DNA of 64,000 nt from Haliotis asinina. Taxonomy: Eukaryota; Mollusca; Gastropoda; Lepetellida; Haliotidae. Shown here piece after piece: positions 22,323-34,113 of the stretch. Position numbers and translations under genes: made by a program. Below the pieces are notes generated by a model. That model saw only the letters and a program-made list of their open reading frames with translations. It was not told where the DNA came from and made no database searches. The number at the start of each line of letters is the position of its first letter. Position 1 is the stretch's first letter. The stretch spans positions 54,646,843-54,710,842 of the forward strand of contig NC_090282.1 of NCBI RefSeq assembly GCF_037392515.1, read 5' to 3'.

Positions 22323-23740
22323 CTAAAATACAATATCTGAATTAGACACTACAAAGCTGACCGTATCGCAGGCGCTCCAGAGATAAAAATCATCACAAAT
22401 ACTACTACTACATTTAGTAAAGAGAACTTCCCTAACATAAGCGTAAATAGGGCAATATAATAAAACATGACAACCATCTTCAACACAATTCACACAATTA
22501 AAACACACTCGCTCAGCCAGAGGTAGTTGTAACGCCCAGTCTCCACACGTGTTGAGGGGCAACTCCATATCTGAAGAGGGCTAGCGCACGACGAAGTGTC
22601 CCAGGGAGGTAGTCTGTCGTACAGACCCTGAAGTATATTTATCTAAGAAAGCCCACGCAAGTCTAGAAAATGTGGCAAGTCTAGATTTCCATAGCTTCTG
22701 AAAATGAAGAAAGTCTCAGGGCTCCATTTCATTAAATTATTTTTTTCTCACTATGAACGTTTTTGCAGTAAAATATGTTCATTTCAGTCAGTTAGTAACC
22801 TCTTACTAGTTAGTTAGTGACCTCTGATTAGATATGGATGATATGAAACGGATTTCCAATTGGCATGAAGTGTTTTAAGTCCATACTGTGTATCCTGTTA
22901 TGTATCGGGAGATTCCAAGTACGTCGAACCATCTCTTCTGCCCAATTAAAAACCTATAAACGCAGTCTACCTTAATATATTTCGCTCATCTTCCTGTAAA
23001 ATCACACTTTTCCATTGACGTACAGCCTGGAATATCCAGACCATATCGCCTGGTACACACCTAAAAAGAACTTCATTGCACGGCTAGGCACTTTGTTTAC
23101 TGGTGGAATGTTAAATGTTCCCCATATTGTCGCACAATAGTCAGTAGTGGACCACACCATGGCATCGTACATTGTATAAGTCCCATGCAGCATTCACCCA
23201 AGACTCTTCCATTTAGAGGTTTGCTGACCCAGCTCTCTATCCGCCGAACTAGCCACAGCTTTACCCATACGCAATAACACTCAAAGTGTTCAGTTCATAA
23301 AAGTCACAGGTAGCTAGAGCACTCAACAAGCTTTAGATTTATGCCCCCGCACTTGAAACTAACTTGCGTTTTCCGACCGAAGGACGTCTAAAGTGAACTG
23401 TTTTGGATTTCGTAGGATTGACAGTCTTCTTGTTAAATGTACACCACCCGTTCAGTCTATCTGAAGGCATATTCAAGCCACTGTACTCTTCTGCCAGAAG
23501 CTCACTGTCTTCAGCATACGCTAAACACTTATTCGTTTATCATCAAATAAAATTGTAGATAGCAAAAATCCCACACTTTACGCTAAAGTATCCTGTGCTG
23601 ATTCCATTTAATCTGACACATAACTGAACGTCTTTAAGTAAGGACACATTTGCATGGTATATATTTCCACCTATACCAGAATATATCTCCGCGACATGGG
23701 CTCTTTCTCGTAGTGTTGATTTACAACTCAATAACATATC
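22323..23740 (-). mobile_element. LINE (non-LTR retrotransposon) remnant
   Basis: Minus-strand pieces in the order expected for a LINE ORF2 C-terminal half. About 23,540-23,340 gives LAYAEDSELLAEEYSGL, then LNGWCTFNKKTVNPTKSKTV and HFRR, matching the YADD reverse-transcriptase box and the VNP-KTK-VHFR segment after it. 23,193-23,002 gives TIWGTFNIPPVNKVPSRAMK and FFLGVY, like the thumb region (YGAEIWG then QNRAMRFFLGV). 22,568-22,323 gives LPLAERVCFNCVNCVEDGCH and VLLYCPIYAYVRE, the C-terminal zinc-knuckle-like tail. The YADD aspartate is YAED here. Frames shift and stop several times, and the 5' half (endonuclease) is missing, so the copy is dead. The clade was not determined. Confidence 0.8.
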
Positions 23741-25925
23741 AGTATCATATCACACATAAGCAGGTCCTGACGGCATAGCTTCAAATCAGTCAAAACTACA
23801 GGAAGATATATACTCACAGCACACCCAACACCAGCCAAAACTGCATGAAGACATATACAGACGTCAGTGTTGACTTTCAGTCACGACAACGTGCATGTAA
23901 ACACTGATAGGTTTCGTTGAGTGTCACTAACAAAATACGTGTTGCATAGAATCGACACATTCAACTTCACATTTCAGGAAGACAGCTATGTGAACACAAT
24001 ATAATATACTGGTTGCAAGGTTGCCTCTATGTAAGAGGAGTCTTTATCTGGTGATCAACAAGCTGTTGCACGCAAGCAGTTGACTTACCAGGAGGTATAT
24101 AATGGTAATGTTCACCTGCTACGTATCGGCGATAAAAATACCCGACTCAGACTGAAAAGTATTCCGTAACAGTAAAATACGGTTAGTTTAGTTGTTCACT
24201 ATATATCAGAATGAATTCACACACAAGGTAGTGCCATGTACCTTGCCTACTTACAAATTTGCGTCTTCTTTTCTCAACTGTCCTATTCAATTGTTCGAAA
24301 CTAAGTACATATACATATCCCTGTAGTCAGTGGTGTCTAACTATACCATCATATTGAATGAAATGTAGGATGCTACTCGTCACATTCCTTCATTCTTCTG
24401 TCCACCGGGCTTGGGCGTCAGATTACGTTTTTCTTTCTTCGTCGAGAAAATTGGAAACATGTTACATTTATTGATAACGAGTTTCCAAGCGCGAGCAGGT
24501 TTAATATATCAGGCTACTCGATGCTGGACATTACTTTAGAAAACAATTCCCCTGGCTGACATTGTAAGCACCGAAAACAAGTCAACTCCGTTTTGTATCC
24601 TAGTAATGCCCCTACTAATGGACATCTGTGTCAAGCACCTCTAATAATCTGGAATGTATTGCAATGAAGTGATCTACTTATTAACTTTTGTTTCATGTTC
24701 CAATGCCGCCTTTTATTACAATTTCTAAAAGCAAAATGCTGATTGCGGCGTTACAAAAAAAACGAACTAATGAAAAACATTCATAATAATGTTGAAAGCT
24801 AAGCCTCATGGGGTTAATTTTCAGAGCAATATCCCCCAAAATGAAACATTCTGTTATGTCTGGATACCTGCGTGTGGTTAGTTTTCATTTGAAGTGTTAT
24901 TACTTCTACTAAACACGGTGATAAATGTGGTTTTAATCAGTCTCGCACACGAGGGTGAGAGTGTCGTGAGCAAGTCTGCCACGGAGCTTGCATAGCCTTC
25001 CACTTCGATGACAGACAAACAAGCTATTGATTTATTTCCTGTAAACATGTATGTCTGCTTATAACCTGTCTGTCTATTGCCACCATCTTCACCTGACAGT
25101 CACAACACAGTACTGCAGACTGTTGGATGGAGGAAGCTTAACTTCCATTGAAGTGCAATCGGCCGTAGCGAGGAATTGCTGTTCGTCGCAGGGCGCACGT
25201 CTACAACTATACACAACAAGTCGAGAAGACCCGGTCGACGAGTAGGCTTGCAGTATATAGAGCGCGCAAGCCATGCCCGTCGTCTTCTCGTCAGAAACAT
25301 TGGAGCACTCTTGTGGTCATTTCGCGGGAAAGCTGCTGAATACCATTTTGTCAGGCGTAAATTCAGAAACTCTTATAAGTAACAGGGTCCTCATCACAAT
25401 GTAAACCTACTATGACAATCATCCACGCTTTTACTAATCAAACTATCAGGTAAAAATACCCACCTTTCTTGCTGCCGTGCAAGTCTTTATTATGCTAGGT
25501 CACGTGATCTGTGTTATTTCTGAAAGCGGTATATTGCACCACTGAATCCGGAATATCCCAAACCGGTTTGATTGCATGTGTCATGTAGGTATCACAAGCT
25601 AAAGCTGTTGCTCACTTAAATCGTTCGTCATGATTCTTAATGAATACCTCACACTGTCATCTACTAAGAGTCTAGTTTTACAAAGACAGTCTAACTATTG
25701 GATTCATATCTGTACTGCAGCAAAACCACGTGTTAGAGAACAAGGCAGAGGCTGCACCATGTGACAATAATTTCATTATTTCTGTACGTGGCCAACGTTC
25801 TGGACGAGGACGCTTAATCATACTCGACAAATCATACCATCAAAGTCATTAATACAGGCTTGTTTTGACTGTCGTTATTCTGTTTTGGTCATATGATCGG
25901 TAAAGCAAACAAATTATAAGTCTAT
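23741..25925. other. Gene-less stretch with one promoter-like spot
   Basis: No exon with similarity. At 25,251-25,258 a TATATAGA sits about 20 bp before ATGCCCGTCGTCTTCTCG (25,272), a short frame that runs to a GTAAAT donor-like site near 25,360. This could be a first exon, but nothing downstream supports a gene. Confidence 0.3.
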
Positions 25926-25929
25926 GCCC

Positions 25930-26110
25930 ACAGGAAATCAGCTTTATAATCCAGTGAAGTGAAATGAAACCTGCCGTGGCGAAAGAACTATTAAAACCCC
26001 AGAAATGTATTCGACTAATAGCAAATTCACGTATCCTGTCCGATATATTAGGCGGTCAGTGAAAAAATACTTTCTGGTTGATGATGTTGAAAAATTCGCT
26101 TTGAGCAAAA
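25930..26110 (+). repeat. Dispersed repeat, second copy
   Basis: Related to 18,661-18,829 in the same orientation (GAACTATTAAAACCCCAGAA, then GGCGGTCAGTGAAAAAATAC, then GGTTGATGATGTTGAAAAAT). Confidence 0.7.
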
Positions 26111-26417
26111 TACACGCAAGTCCCAAGATTAAAAGTGTTCATACACGTTATTATTTCAGTAATACGGTGTCTTTTCAACATATAGGTGCATCCCAGTAGA
26201 GAAATACCAGTGGTTGAGAACGTGGTGAAGGACTCAAGAGTGACAACTGGTATACCCAGCCAATTGCAACTGCAGTTCGTATAGCCTCAGACGGGGGCTA
26301 CCCCTCATATCCAGAAGAAAATACATTAGATTATAGAGGGGTGAACAATGTACTTCTACATCCGTAAACTTTGTTTTCACTATATTCTCCTATCTATGAA
26401 TAGTTAAATAGCATCTT

Positions 26418-26469
<52 letters not shown>
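26418..26469. repeat. (CTA)17 microsatellite
   Basis: Uninterrupted trinucleotide run of 52 nt in non-coding sequence. Confidence 0.97.
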
Positions 26470-27982
26470 CTGATCTTTGAGTAAGGATTCCAAATCGAGG
26501 TATTTTCGGAGAGGTCGTCGTTCTAAAACCTTTAAGATCGATTCATGAATAAGAGCATATTGTAATGGAATCTAAGCAAATACAGTAAAAGTATCCAAAA
26601 CATAATGTAAACATTGTCCATCACACATGTCACCTATTTTCGCTATATCATGATCTACCAGCAAAGGTCCATACATATTTTTAACTTTAAAGTAAATAAT
26701 AAGATGGCAACTTCATAGACAGTTACCTGGTTCTGAAGTTCACTTACTTGTGTCACTTTAAGGGGGCATGTCCACTGTTGACATCTATGTTTTATCTAGC
26801 ACTGAACGTTCGCGGTAGCAGCACTTGTCAGACATGACCTAATTACCACTGCGTGTTAATTACTACGCTATTTATATTCATGCAGGATTTTACTACTGGT
26901 GTTTTATCCTTCACAGTTATTGTACAGGCTTATGTATTTAGTGTATCTAACTGGTATTTTATTCTATGTCTGGAATCATTGCGCATTGTGGGTGATAGCA
27001 ACAATGTTTGTCAGGGACTCCTGCTCCCTGGCTATTTATAGAAAGTAAGTCTGACTTGTGACCCATGTAAACAATGACCTATGACACTAGTTAATGGCGA
27101 TTTTCTGATAACTTCCTTGTTCAGAAGTGTTTTTAAGTGTTTTCCATGATGGGTACTGATGTAAATTACGCTTGATTGCTGTGAATAATGAATTTGATCA
27201 ATTTGACATTTCTCAGGTTTCCGTCACCTGTCAACATTTAGGTTAGGTTGAGTGATGGTTTATAAACTGAATGTCCGTTTTAATATCTAAGCCACATAAT
27301 CATTATCTGGTATTTTTCTGAATTTTGTGATAGAAATGCATTGTTTTAAGACAGAGAGGACAACATATAATCTGTATTTCCCACATTTGTACCTCAAACA
27401 TGACAGTCATTCCATGTTTTGACATTTATTGCCGCCAATCATTCATGGCACAGTTTGACATTCTGCTGTCTGTTTTCTCTGTTTGCTTTTACCAAATATC
27501 TTAGCAATCTTGTTAGTGTCCGAATTAAGGACACATAGGACAACATAAATTCCTGGAAACAGGGCACATCTACGTTACATTGACAACTTGTATTGACGTA
27601 GCATGCATTTGATGTCTGTCAAAATGTCCTCCTAGTCGCTTGGTCTAACTATATCCTTGCCCTTATTCTTGTTATATCAAATGTCACCACAAAACACAGA
27701 TGTCCATCATGTTCAATCTTTTTGGACACTTTTTATCACATGAGGACAACACCAATTGATAAAGGAAACTGAATATTTTGTACATTTCACCTGTCATTTG
27801 AACTGACCATCAACCAAGATGGCGGCCGCTGACGCTACGTTGACAGAAAGATATTGTCCATTTAATTATAACAAATTGTCTTGATGTCCTAATTATTTCT
27901 ACTGTGTCCTAATCAATTTCGGACAAACAGGACAACAACAGGACAATTAGTAATCACTTACTTGTATTAGAAACAATAGCCG
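26470..27982. other. Gene-less left flank of the two-gene transposon
   Basis: AT-rich, no exon. The word GGACAAC, alone or as ACAGGACAAC, occurs five or more times between 27,355 and 27,945, about 170-220 bp apart, with AGGACAACATA at two of them. This may be a very diverged tandem or dispersed repeat. Confidence 0.35.
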
Positions 27983-27984
27983 AT

Positions 27985-28039
27985 TCTTAATATTTATGCA
28001 TGTGACCTTTGACCGATTCCAAAACGAGGTTATACCCGC
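27985..28039 (+). repeat. Left terminal inverted repeat of the two-gene transposon
   Basis: Begins TCTTAAT and ends GGTTATACCCGC five bases before the transposase ATG. It mirrors 34,114-34,168 with three mismatches. Confidence 0.92.
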
Positions 28040-28043
28040 AACG

Positions 28044-30175
28044 ATGGCTGCTGACCATTGTTGTGTACCTGTGTACATCCGTTGCACGAAACGACGGTTC
28101 ACTGTCATTTCACACGTTTCCAAAGCCCGAAGCTCTTCGAAAGAGGTGGAAAGTTGCTATTCGACGAGACGAAGGACCCTTCTTTACGGTAGGCTATAAT
28201 TTTCATTCAGAATTTTCTGAATTAAATCTCGAGTTATTTGAGGCGCCAAATTCAAACTGCAATCAATCTATCGGAGCTGCAGCTGTCAAGCAGCGCATAC
28301 AACAGAAAAATAATATTTATTCCTTAACAACATGTCATGGTGCCTAAACGATAAATTAAGTTAATTAACAACACATGGTAACGATTGCTCAGTGTGGTGC
28401 TGTAATTGAAAAAGTTCAAAAAGTGGCAGATAGACCGCAAGAACAATGATTATATACTCAAAGAAGCAAGTGTGTTGCGTGCGCGAGGTTACAACTATTT
28501 ATTGTAACCATTCGGAAAAAAGACTTGCTTCTTTTTATAGCTTTGATAAATTTTTATAATGGCAATGGGCTTATTTTAAATTCACTTGTATTTAGATAAC
28601 AAGGAAGAGTGTTGTATGCTCGAAGCATTTCCGGCCCGAGGACTACAAGTACACACCAGTAAGGAGGACCCTCAAGCAAGGATCTGTGCCATCCATATTT
28701 CCTTGGAACTTGGAAAATATGAAGTTGAGGAAAGCACCAGCCATCCGTCATCCACTTATGCCGAAAAATCCAAATTCATCAGAAAGGTCGGTTTAAAGTT
28801 AGAAACATGTTTGTAGATAAGAAAGCATTCTTATTTTAAGCTCTACTTCAGTTCAAATGCTCTTCAAACCAAAGTCTGTTTTTTGGAGTAGCATTGTTTA
28901 ATTTTAAAGCATTAAATCTGATTAGTATCTGCAACACCTCATTGATAATCATAATCATTGATTCCTTTGAAAGAAACATTAATTGGACGTCTGTGTTTCA
29001 TGATATTCAGAAATGAGCAAACACATTAACATGCACACACACATTTCTTGATTTCCACTGTATGTAAAATTCTTTATGTTTCCAGTCCTACAAGCTCCCT
29101 GTTAGACTGTGACCCCCATGAAGAAGAGGAGGACAGTTTGTCAGCTCAGACCCAGACAGATGTCAGCCTGCCAGATACACAGCTTCTTCTAAAAAGAATT
29201 CTGGACCTGGAGAAGGAGAAAGATTTGTTAAAACAACAGCTCACCATTGAGAGATTTGGATTAGAAAGATTCGCTGGAAATGATGATCTCATCCAGTACT
29301 ACACATCATTTCGTTCTTATAAATTGTTCAGACAGTTTTTTGAATTTGTAAAGCCAAGTGCCTCCAATATGTGCAGTATGTATTACGCATGTGCAAATGC
29401 CATTTCTCTTGCAGGTAGGCCAAGAAACATGGCCCTTATTGATGAAATGTTCATGTTTTTTGTACGTCTGAGGCTTGGCTTACCAGAGCAGGATCTTGCT
29501 GTTCGTTTTAATTGCCACATTTCGACTGTTAGTCGAAAAATTATCACCTGGTCAAATCTTCTGTATTTTGTTCTAGGATCAATTCCTATCTGGCCCTCCA
29601 GAGTGACAGTAGACAGATACATGCCTCCTGAGTTTCAGATAACATACCCATCTACTAGAGTCATTTTAGACTGTACGGAGCTCAGGATCCAAATTCCCTC
29701 AGCTTTGGTGTTAAATTCCATGTTTTATTCCCATTACAAAAGCTCCTGCACTCTGAAAGGCTTGATTGGCATTGCTCCAAATGGTGCTATTACCTTTGTA
29801 TCTAATCTATACACAGGTGTCATGTCAGATGTTGAAATAACAAAATTGTCTGGCATTCTAGATTTGCTGGAGCCAGGGGACAGTGTTATGACTGACAAAG
29901 GTTTTACTATTGCCAGTATACTGAGTGAGAGAGGTGTTGGTCTTAACATTCCTCCATTTCTGTATTCCTCTGGGCAGTTCACACCTAGTGAAGTAGAGGA
30001 GACCCAGTCCATTGCATCACTTAGGATTCATGTGGAAAGATTGATCAGAAGAGTTAAAGAGAATCACCTGTTTGATTCTACAATATCTCTTGCAGAGCTG
30101 GGCAGCATCAATCAGCTGTGGACTGTAGCTTGCATTACTTCAAGTTTTCAAGGACCATTGATAAAAAAGAAATGA
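28044..30175 (+). pseudogene. THAP-DDE transposase (PIF/Harbinger, ISL2EU-like), one 2-bp deletion in the THAP domain
   Basis: Three exons: 28044-28188, 28596-28786 and 29086-30175, with GT-AG introns in matching phase. Exons 1-2 encode a THAP zinc finger: HCCVPV at the start, LSFHTFPKPEALRKRWKVAI then RRDEGPFFT, then VVCSKHFRPEDY and LKQGSVPSIFPW. Exon 3 has a short coiled coil (LLLKRILDLEKEKDLLKQQL), a helix-turn-helix (VRFNCHISTVSRKIITW) and a DDE_Tnp_4 core with all three acids: Asp in VILDCTELRI, Asp in VMTDKGF, Glu in IHVERLIRRV. The frame changes between VPV and TSVARNDG: the DNA reads CCTGTGTACA where GTGTGTACA would keep frame and supply the second zinc cysteine. This is a 2-bp loss in a GT run. 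The downstream frame has no ATG before the THAP core. Otherwise the gene is open throughout (about 475 codons). Confidence 0.88.
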
Positions 30176-30180
30176 ATAAA
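30175..30180 (+). terminator. Polyadenylation signal overlapping the transposase stop codon
   Basis: AATAAA whose first A is the last base of the TGA stop (30,173-30,175). No stronger signal lies close downstream. Confidence 0.5.
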
Positions 30181-31466
30181 AACTGATTGAGTGTTCATGT
30201 TCATTAATAGAAATGTGCAATTTATTTTTATGAGATAAAAAAATATACATCATATTTACATTAATGCTATAAGAGAGTATTTATGTACAGTGTTAGTTTT
30301 CATCAGTCTGTAATAGATTCAGTGCACATAATGAAACTATAGTGACAGCGGAAATTTGTACTTACAGATGATATGCTGTGGTTTTACATATCTTTTTTCA
30401 AACCTTAAAAATATGTCATAATTACATTTCGTTGAATCAGTGCTGCAGTAATTTAAGAAAACTTTTTTGACAAATGGTGAAATATGTAATATTCATAAAA
30501 TGTAAAATTTCTGAATATACAGATCTATTAAATTTTATAGGCTTATAGGTGTCAGTATATTGTAATGGAAACAGAAGATGGTAAAAGTAAGGATTGCAAT
30601 GGATACTCTAAGTGCTGAATATGACATGTATCACAACTATTTGGTAACAAATTATTATTCATGAATGCAATAATTTAGTTAAGCTGGGCTCTAGAAAACT
30701 TTTCGGTGTGTGTGTGTAATTACCCCTCATGCTGCAAGTGGAAGTGTACTGAGACGTTTGAAAGAGTATTGGTATATTTTTGAGTCACCAAGCCGGAGAA
30801 ATAGTTTGTTATTTATAATATTAAACAACTTTTCATCTTAAACTTCATTAAACTTCATTTATGTTTGACATAGAAAGGTATTTATGTGCATACATGATAC
30901 GCTTGAAATCTTATATTATGTCGTATGTCATTGAGTTTTAGGCGTACATTACGCCTGTACGCTCCTTATCTGTAGCCCTGATTAAGTGATTAATGAATAA
31001 TACGGAACCCCAATACTAACTGTTGTAGTAATAACCAGTGATCTGACATAATCCACAGTACTAAGTGCAACAATTGCAAACCAACATAACTTGCACTTCT
31101 GCAAGGCTAGTACATATTACATTTTTGCATATTTCACTTTGAAAATAGACATAAGGGCTCAAGTAAAACATGCTCCATTAAAACAAATGTAAATCATTCA
31201 TATTTGGTACTGGGGACTGAATAATGAACTGAATTCATGAAAGGCTATGGTTCAATTTGCCGAATATGCGAATGTATCATAACAGCTTCAGTACAAATGC
31301 ACAAAATTATTTCCTGGAACTGTGATTATCTCCCCTTAGCCCATACCATACTATTGTAAGGTTTTGTTTCAAAAAGGATAAATTACAATATCAAAATGAA
31401 AAGGTAATATGTCTTATGTATATGTGACATGCTTACCTCACAATTAAACAATGAAAGAGGTTTACC
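30181..31466. other. Spacer between the two convergent transposon genes
   Basis: AT-rich, no open frame of note and no repeat seen. Probably the 3' UTRs of both genes plus filler. Confidence 0.5.
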
Positions 31467-31472
31467 TTTATT
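31467..31472 (-). terminator. Polyadenylation signal of the nuclease gene
   Basis: AATAAA on the minus strand, about 120 nt past the nuclease stop codon. Confidence 0.5.
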
Positions 31473-31593
31473 GTATTTTTCTGAATGCATTAAACATGAT
31501 CTAATTTCATCTGTCTTGATGTTGAGAATAATGCTGATTATATAGGTAATTAAAATAGACAGAGAAATGACTGGTAACAGAGTGATACAGACC

Positions 31594-33369
31594 CTAAGAG
31601 AGAATGTAATCAAAGTAGAATTTATCTGCCTTGTCTTTCACACTTTGCCAACTCTCAGGACAAAAGTCGATTCTCTCAAGATGGTGTTGCCTTTCAGACC
31701 ATACAAACAAATCACACCACTTCAAACCAGTCACTGCCAGCTGCATCTGGATCTGATGATAGTAGTTTGATGTTATCTTAAGAGCAAGCTGGCCATTGTC
31801 TTTCCGGCTGAGGTAGGGCAGATCATGGAGGTCCTTGTTCCGCAGGTCTGGACACTTCACCTCCAGTAGGCCAAAAGGAGGGTTGGACCTGGGGTCTAGC
31901 ACCTTTCGGTCTGGAGAAGCAGCCATCCATGCTGCTCTGGGACTTATCACAATCCCACAGGGATATATATTCACATTGCCCTCCTTTACCTGAAACATCA
32001 ACACACTATTTTTAAATACCACTATACGTGTACACCTCATTATTATGTATGTTGATATTAGCCTCCTTATCTGAAATATTAACATACAATTTGAAGTACA
32101 TGTACACATGCACATTACTTTAGTTGATCCATTAACACATATGAGTTAATCAGTTGGAAATGTTTACCTTCCCATATGTCTCTACTGCAACAGGTTCATT
32201 AGCAACACCCTCTCTCATTGCCTCTGTGAGGACGGTCCTTGAAGAAGATCTCAGCCTCTCTGCAAACTTCTCAGGTTCTGAAATATTACACACATTGGGG
32301 ATTTGGGTCAAAACTTTTCTGTTAATGAAACTAAAGACAGAAAACCTGATGTAAGTAAGGTTTTTCTGTGTTTACCTTTCCTACGCTTTGAAATTTCTCC
32401 AACTTTGGAAGCTGTGACCCTGTGATGTCTGAGACGCACCCACTTCTTGTCCTGTGCCTGTAGTCTGGTGGCTCTCTCTATCTCCACAGCATCCTCCTGA
32501 CTGACACTGAGGGAGTCTAGCAGGGTTGTCTGGCTGGCTGTCAGCACATTGCTGTAGTTGTTGTCCCCAATCTGCCCAACACTAAGGGGTAAGTCAGGAT
32601 AAAATCCATCTACAATGTTTATCAGACAATTCCCAGATAACTTCTGTTGATGGCTGATGGTACTGCCCTTAAGAAACAGTCCAAAATTGGTTCTTACAAG
32701 AGGTGGTTCAGGCTCATCAGTCTGTGGAACTGTTGTTAATAATGACAAATCAGGATAATTTAACTTGAGAGATGACAAAAACGGTTCCAACGGTGCAAGG
32801 GCAGACCTAATGGGGTTGTAGAGGGTTGATTTCACAGGCCGGTCCTCTCCATCATTCTTGTAACCAGACACCTTTATCTCTGGTACAGACATACCGGCAA
32901 TTTTATCCAGCCGAGGGATGTGCCATGTCTGTGGCATGGAGGTCTTGGCAACATCCCGTGGGATGGACTTCAATCCTCGCTGCTTATAGTGGGCCATCAG
33001 GTATAAAACACCTGTGGAAGAAAAAACATATTTTCAAACAATAGGAATGACAGAATCAGATCCTGAGTTAAAAATACCCAGACATATATTAATATTATAC
33101 ATGGAACACGAAAGGAAACAGGAGGACCTGATTTCCGTGGAAAATTGCCATCCCTGATAGAAATAGGCTCATGACATACCTGTCACATGACCACAGCACT
33201 GGCTCTGACCTATAGCACAGTTGCAGCTGGCACTGACCACTCTGACCACTGGACTGATCTCTAAGGTGACCTGCATTTAATAGTACATGTACTTTTATGA
33301 AATGAATCAACTAGGCTATCACAATTAATAAGCACAAGTGAGACATTTAACAAAATATGCATTCTCTCA

Positions 33370-33462
<93 letters not shown>

Positions 33463-34096
33463 TGTTTCCAGACAATATCATGTACCCAACTTACAGTTAC
33501 TTTATGTGGCGATTCATTTTTCTTCATGGAACGGTGACAGCCAGCTGTTATTACACAAGATGTGTCATCACATGTTGCTGCAAGAAAACGATTACAAGTG
33601 AAAAAAGATACAAGACAAGAAAATAGAAATTACTTGGAATAATTTTATATGAATTTAACGTAATATGATCTGAGAATTACGACCTTGATTATTGACATGC
33701 TTGAATGTAGGTCACAGTAACATGTAAACATTGTAAATGTCATTAATCTAACTAAAAGAAGTCCCAAAAGAGCTTCTGCGTTGCACATCATAATAATTAA
33801 CGTGTGTTCCGTATTTATACGATAACATGTTATGTGAAAATAAAAACATCTTCAGTCATAAATCGGCAATGACATAATGACATTGACAGCCAGTGCGATA
33901 GTTACCATTTACAGATGGAAATTGATGAATGAAACTTACTTCGCAAATTGAAAATGAAACCTTCACTGTAATATTTGAAGCCTTTGTTCAGTTGGGAAGT
34001 ACCGGCACTTCTGCTGTTCATCTGAATATAAGTCTCCACGAAGGAAAAAGTGAGAGACGGTACAGCTGTCAGATCGCTTCCAGATTTCGTCGCCAT
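31594..34096 (-). CDS. SWIM zinc-finger + YqaJ-type nuclease, intact, transposon-borne
   Basis: Six exons join without a break into 490 residues: 34096-33940, 33577-33495, 33270-33180, 33011-32376, 32277-32168 and 31989-31594, all GT-AG and in phase. The N-terminus (MATKSGSDLTAVPSLTFSFV) is followed by CHRSMKKNESPHKVTV. A SWIM finger, CNCAIGQSQCCGHV (C-x-C...C-x-H), sits at about residues 98-111. The C-terminal half is a YqaJ/lambda-exonuclease fold: LRHHRVTASKVGEISKR, EAMREGVANEPVAVETYGK, then MAASPDR (Asp), GLLEVKCPDL (Glu-x-Lys) and YYHQIQMQLAVTG (Gln motif), so the metal-binding set appears complete. The family acts on DNA ends in phage recombination; its role in these transposons is unknown. 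SWIM domains suggest DNA or protein contact. Intron 2 contains a long CA repeat. Confidence 0.9.
33372..33460. repeat. (CA)44 microsatellite in nuclease intron 2
   Basis: Perfect 89-nt dinucleotide run, about 35 nt from the exon-2 splice donor of the minus-strand nuclease gene (which reads it as TG repeats). It creates long poly-Thr/His or Cys/Val frames that are not genes. Confidence 0.98.
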
Positions 34097-34113
34097 CACG
34101 ATTCGCAGATTTC

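Noticed and set aside
33261-33626. Three open frames across the CA repeat, encoding Thr/His or Cys/Val runs
   Set aside because: They are translations of a dinucleotide repeat in an intron; no conserved flanks.
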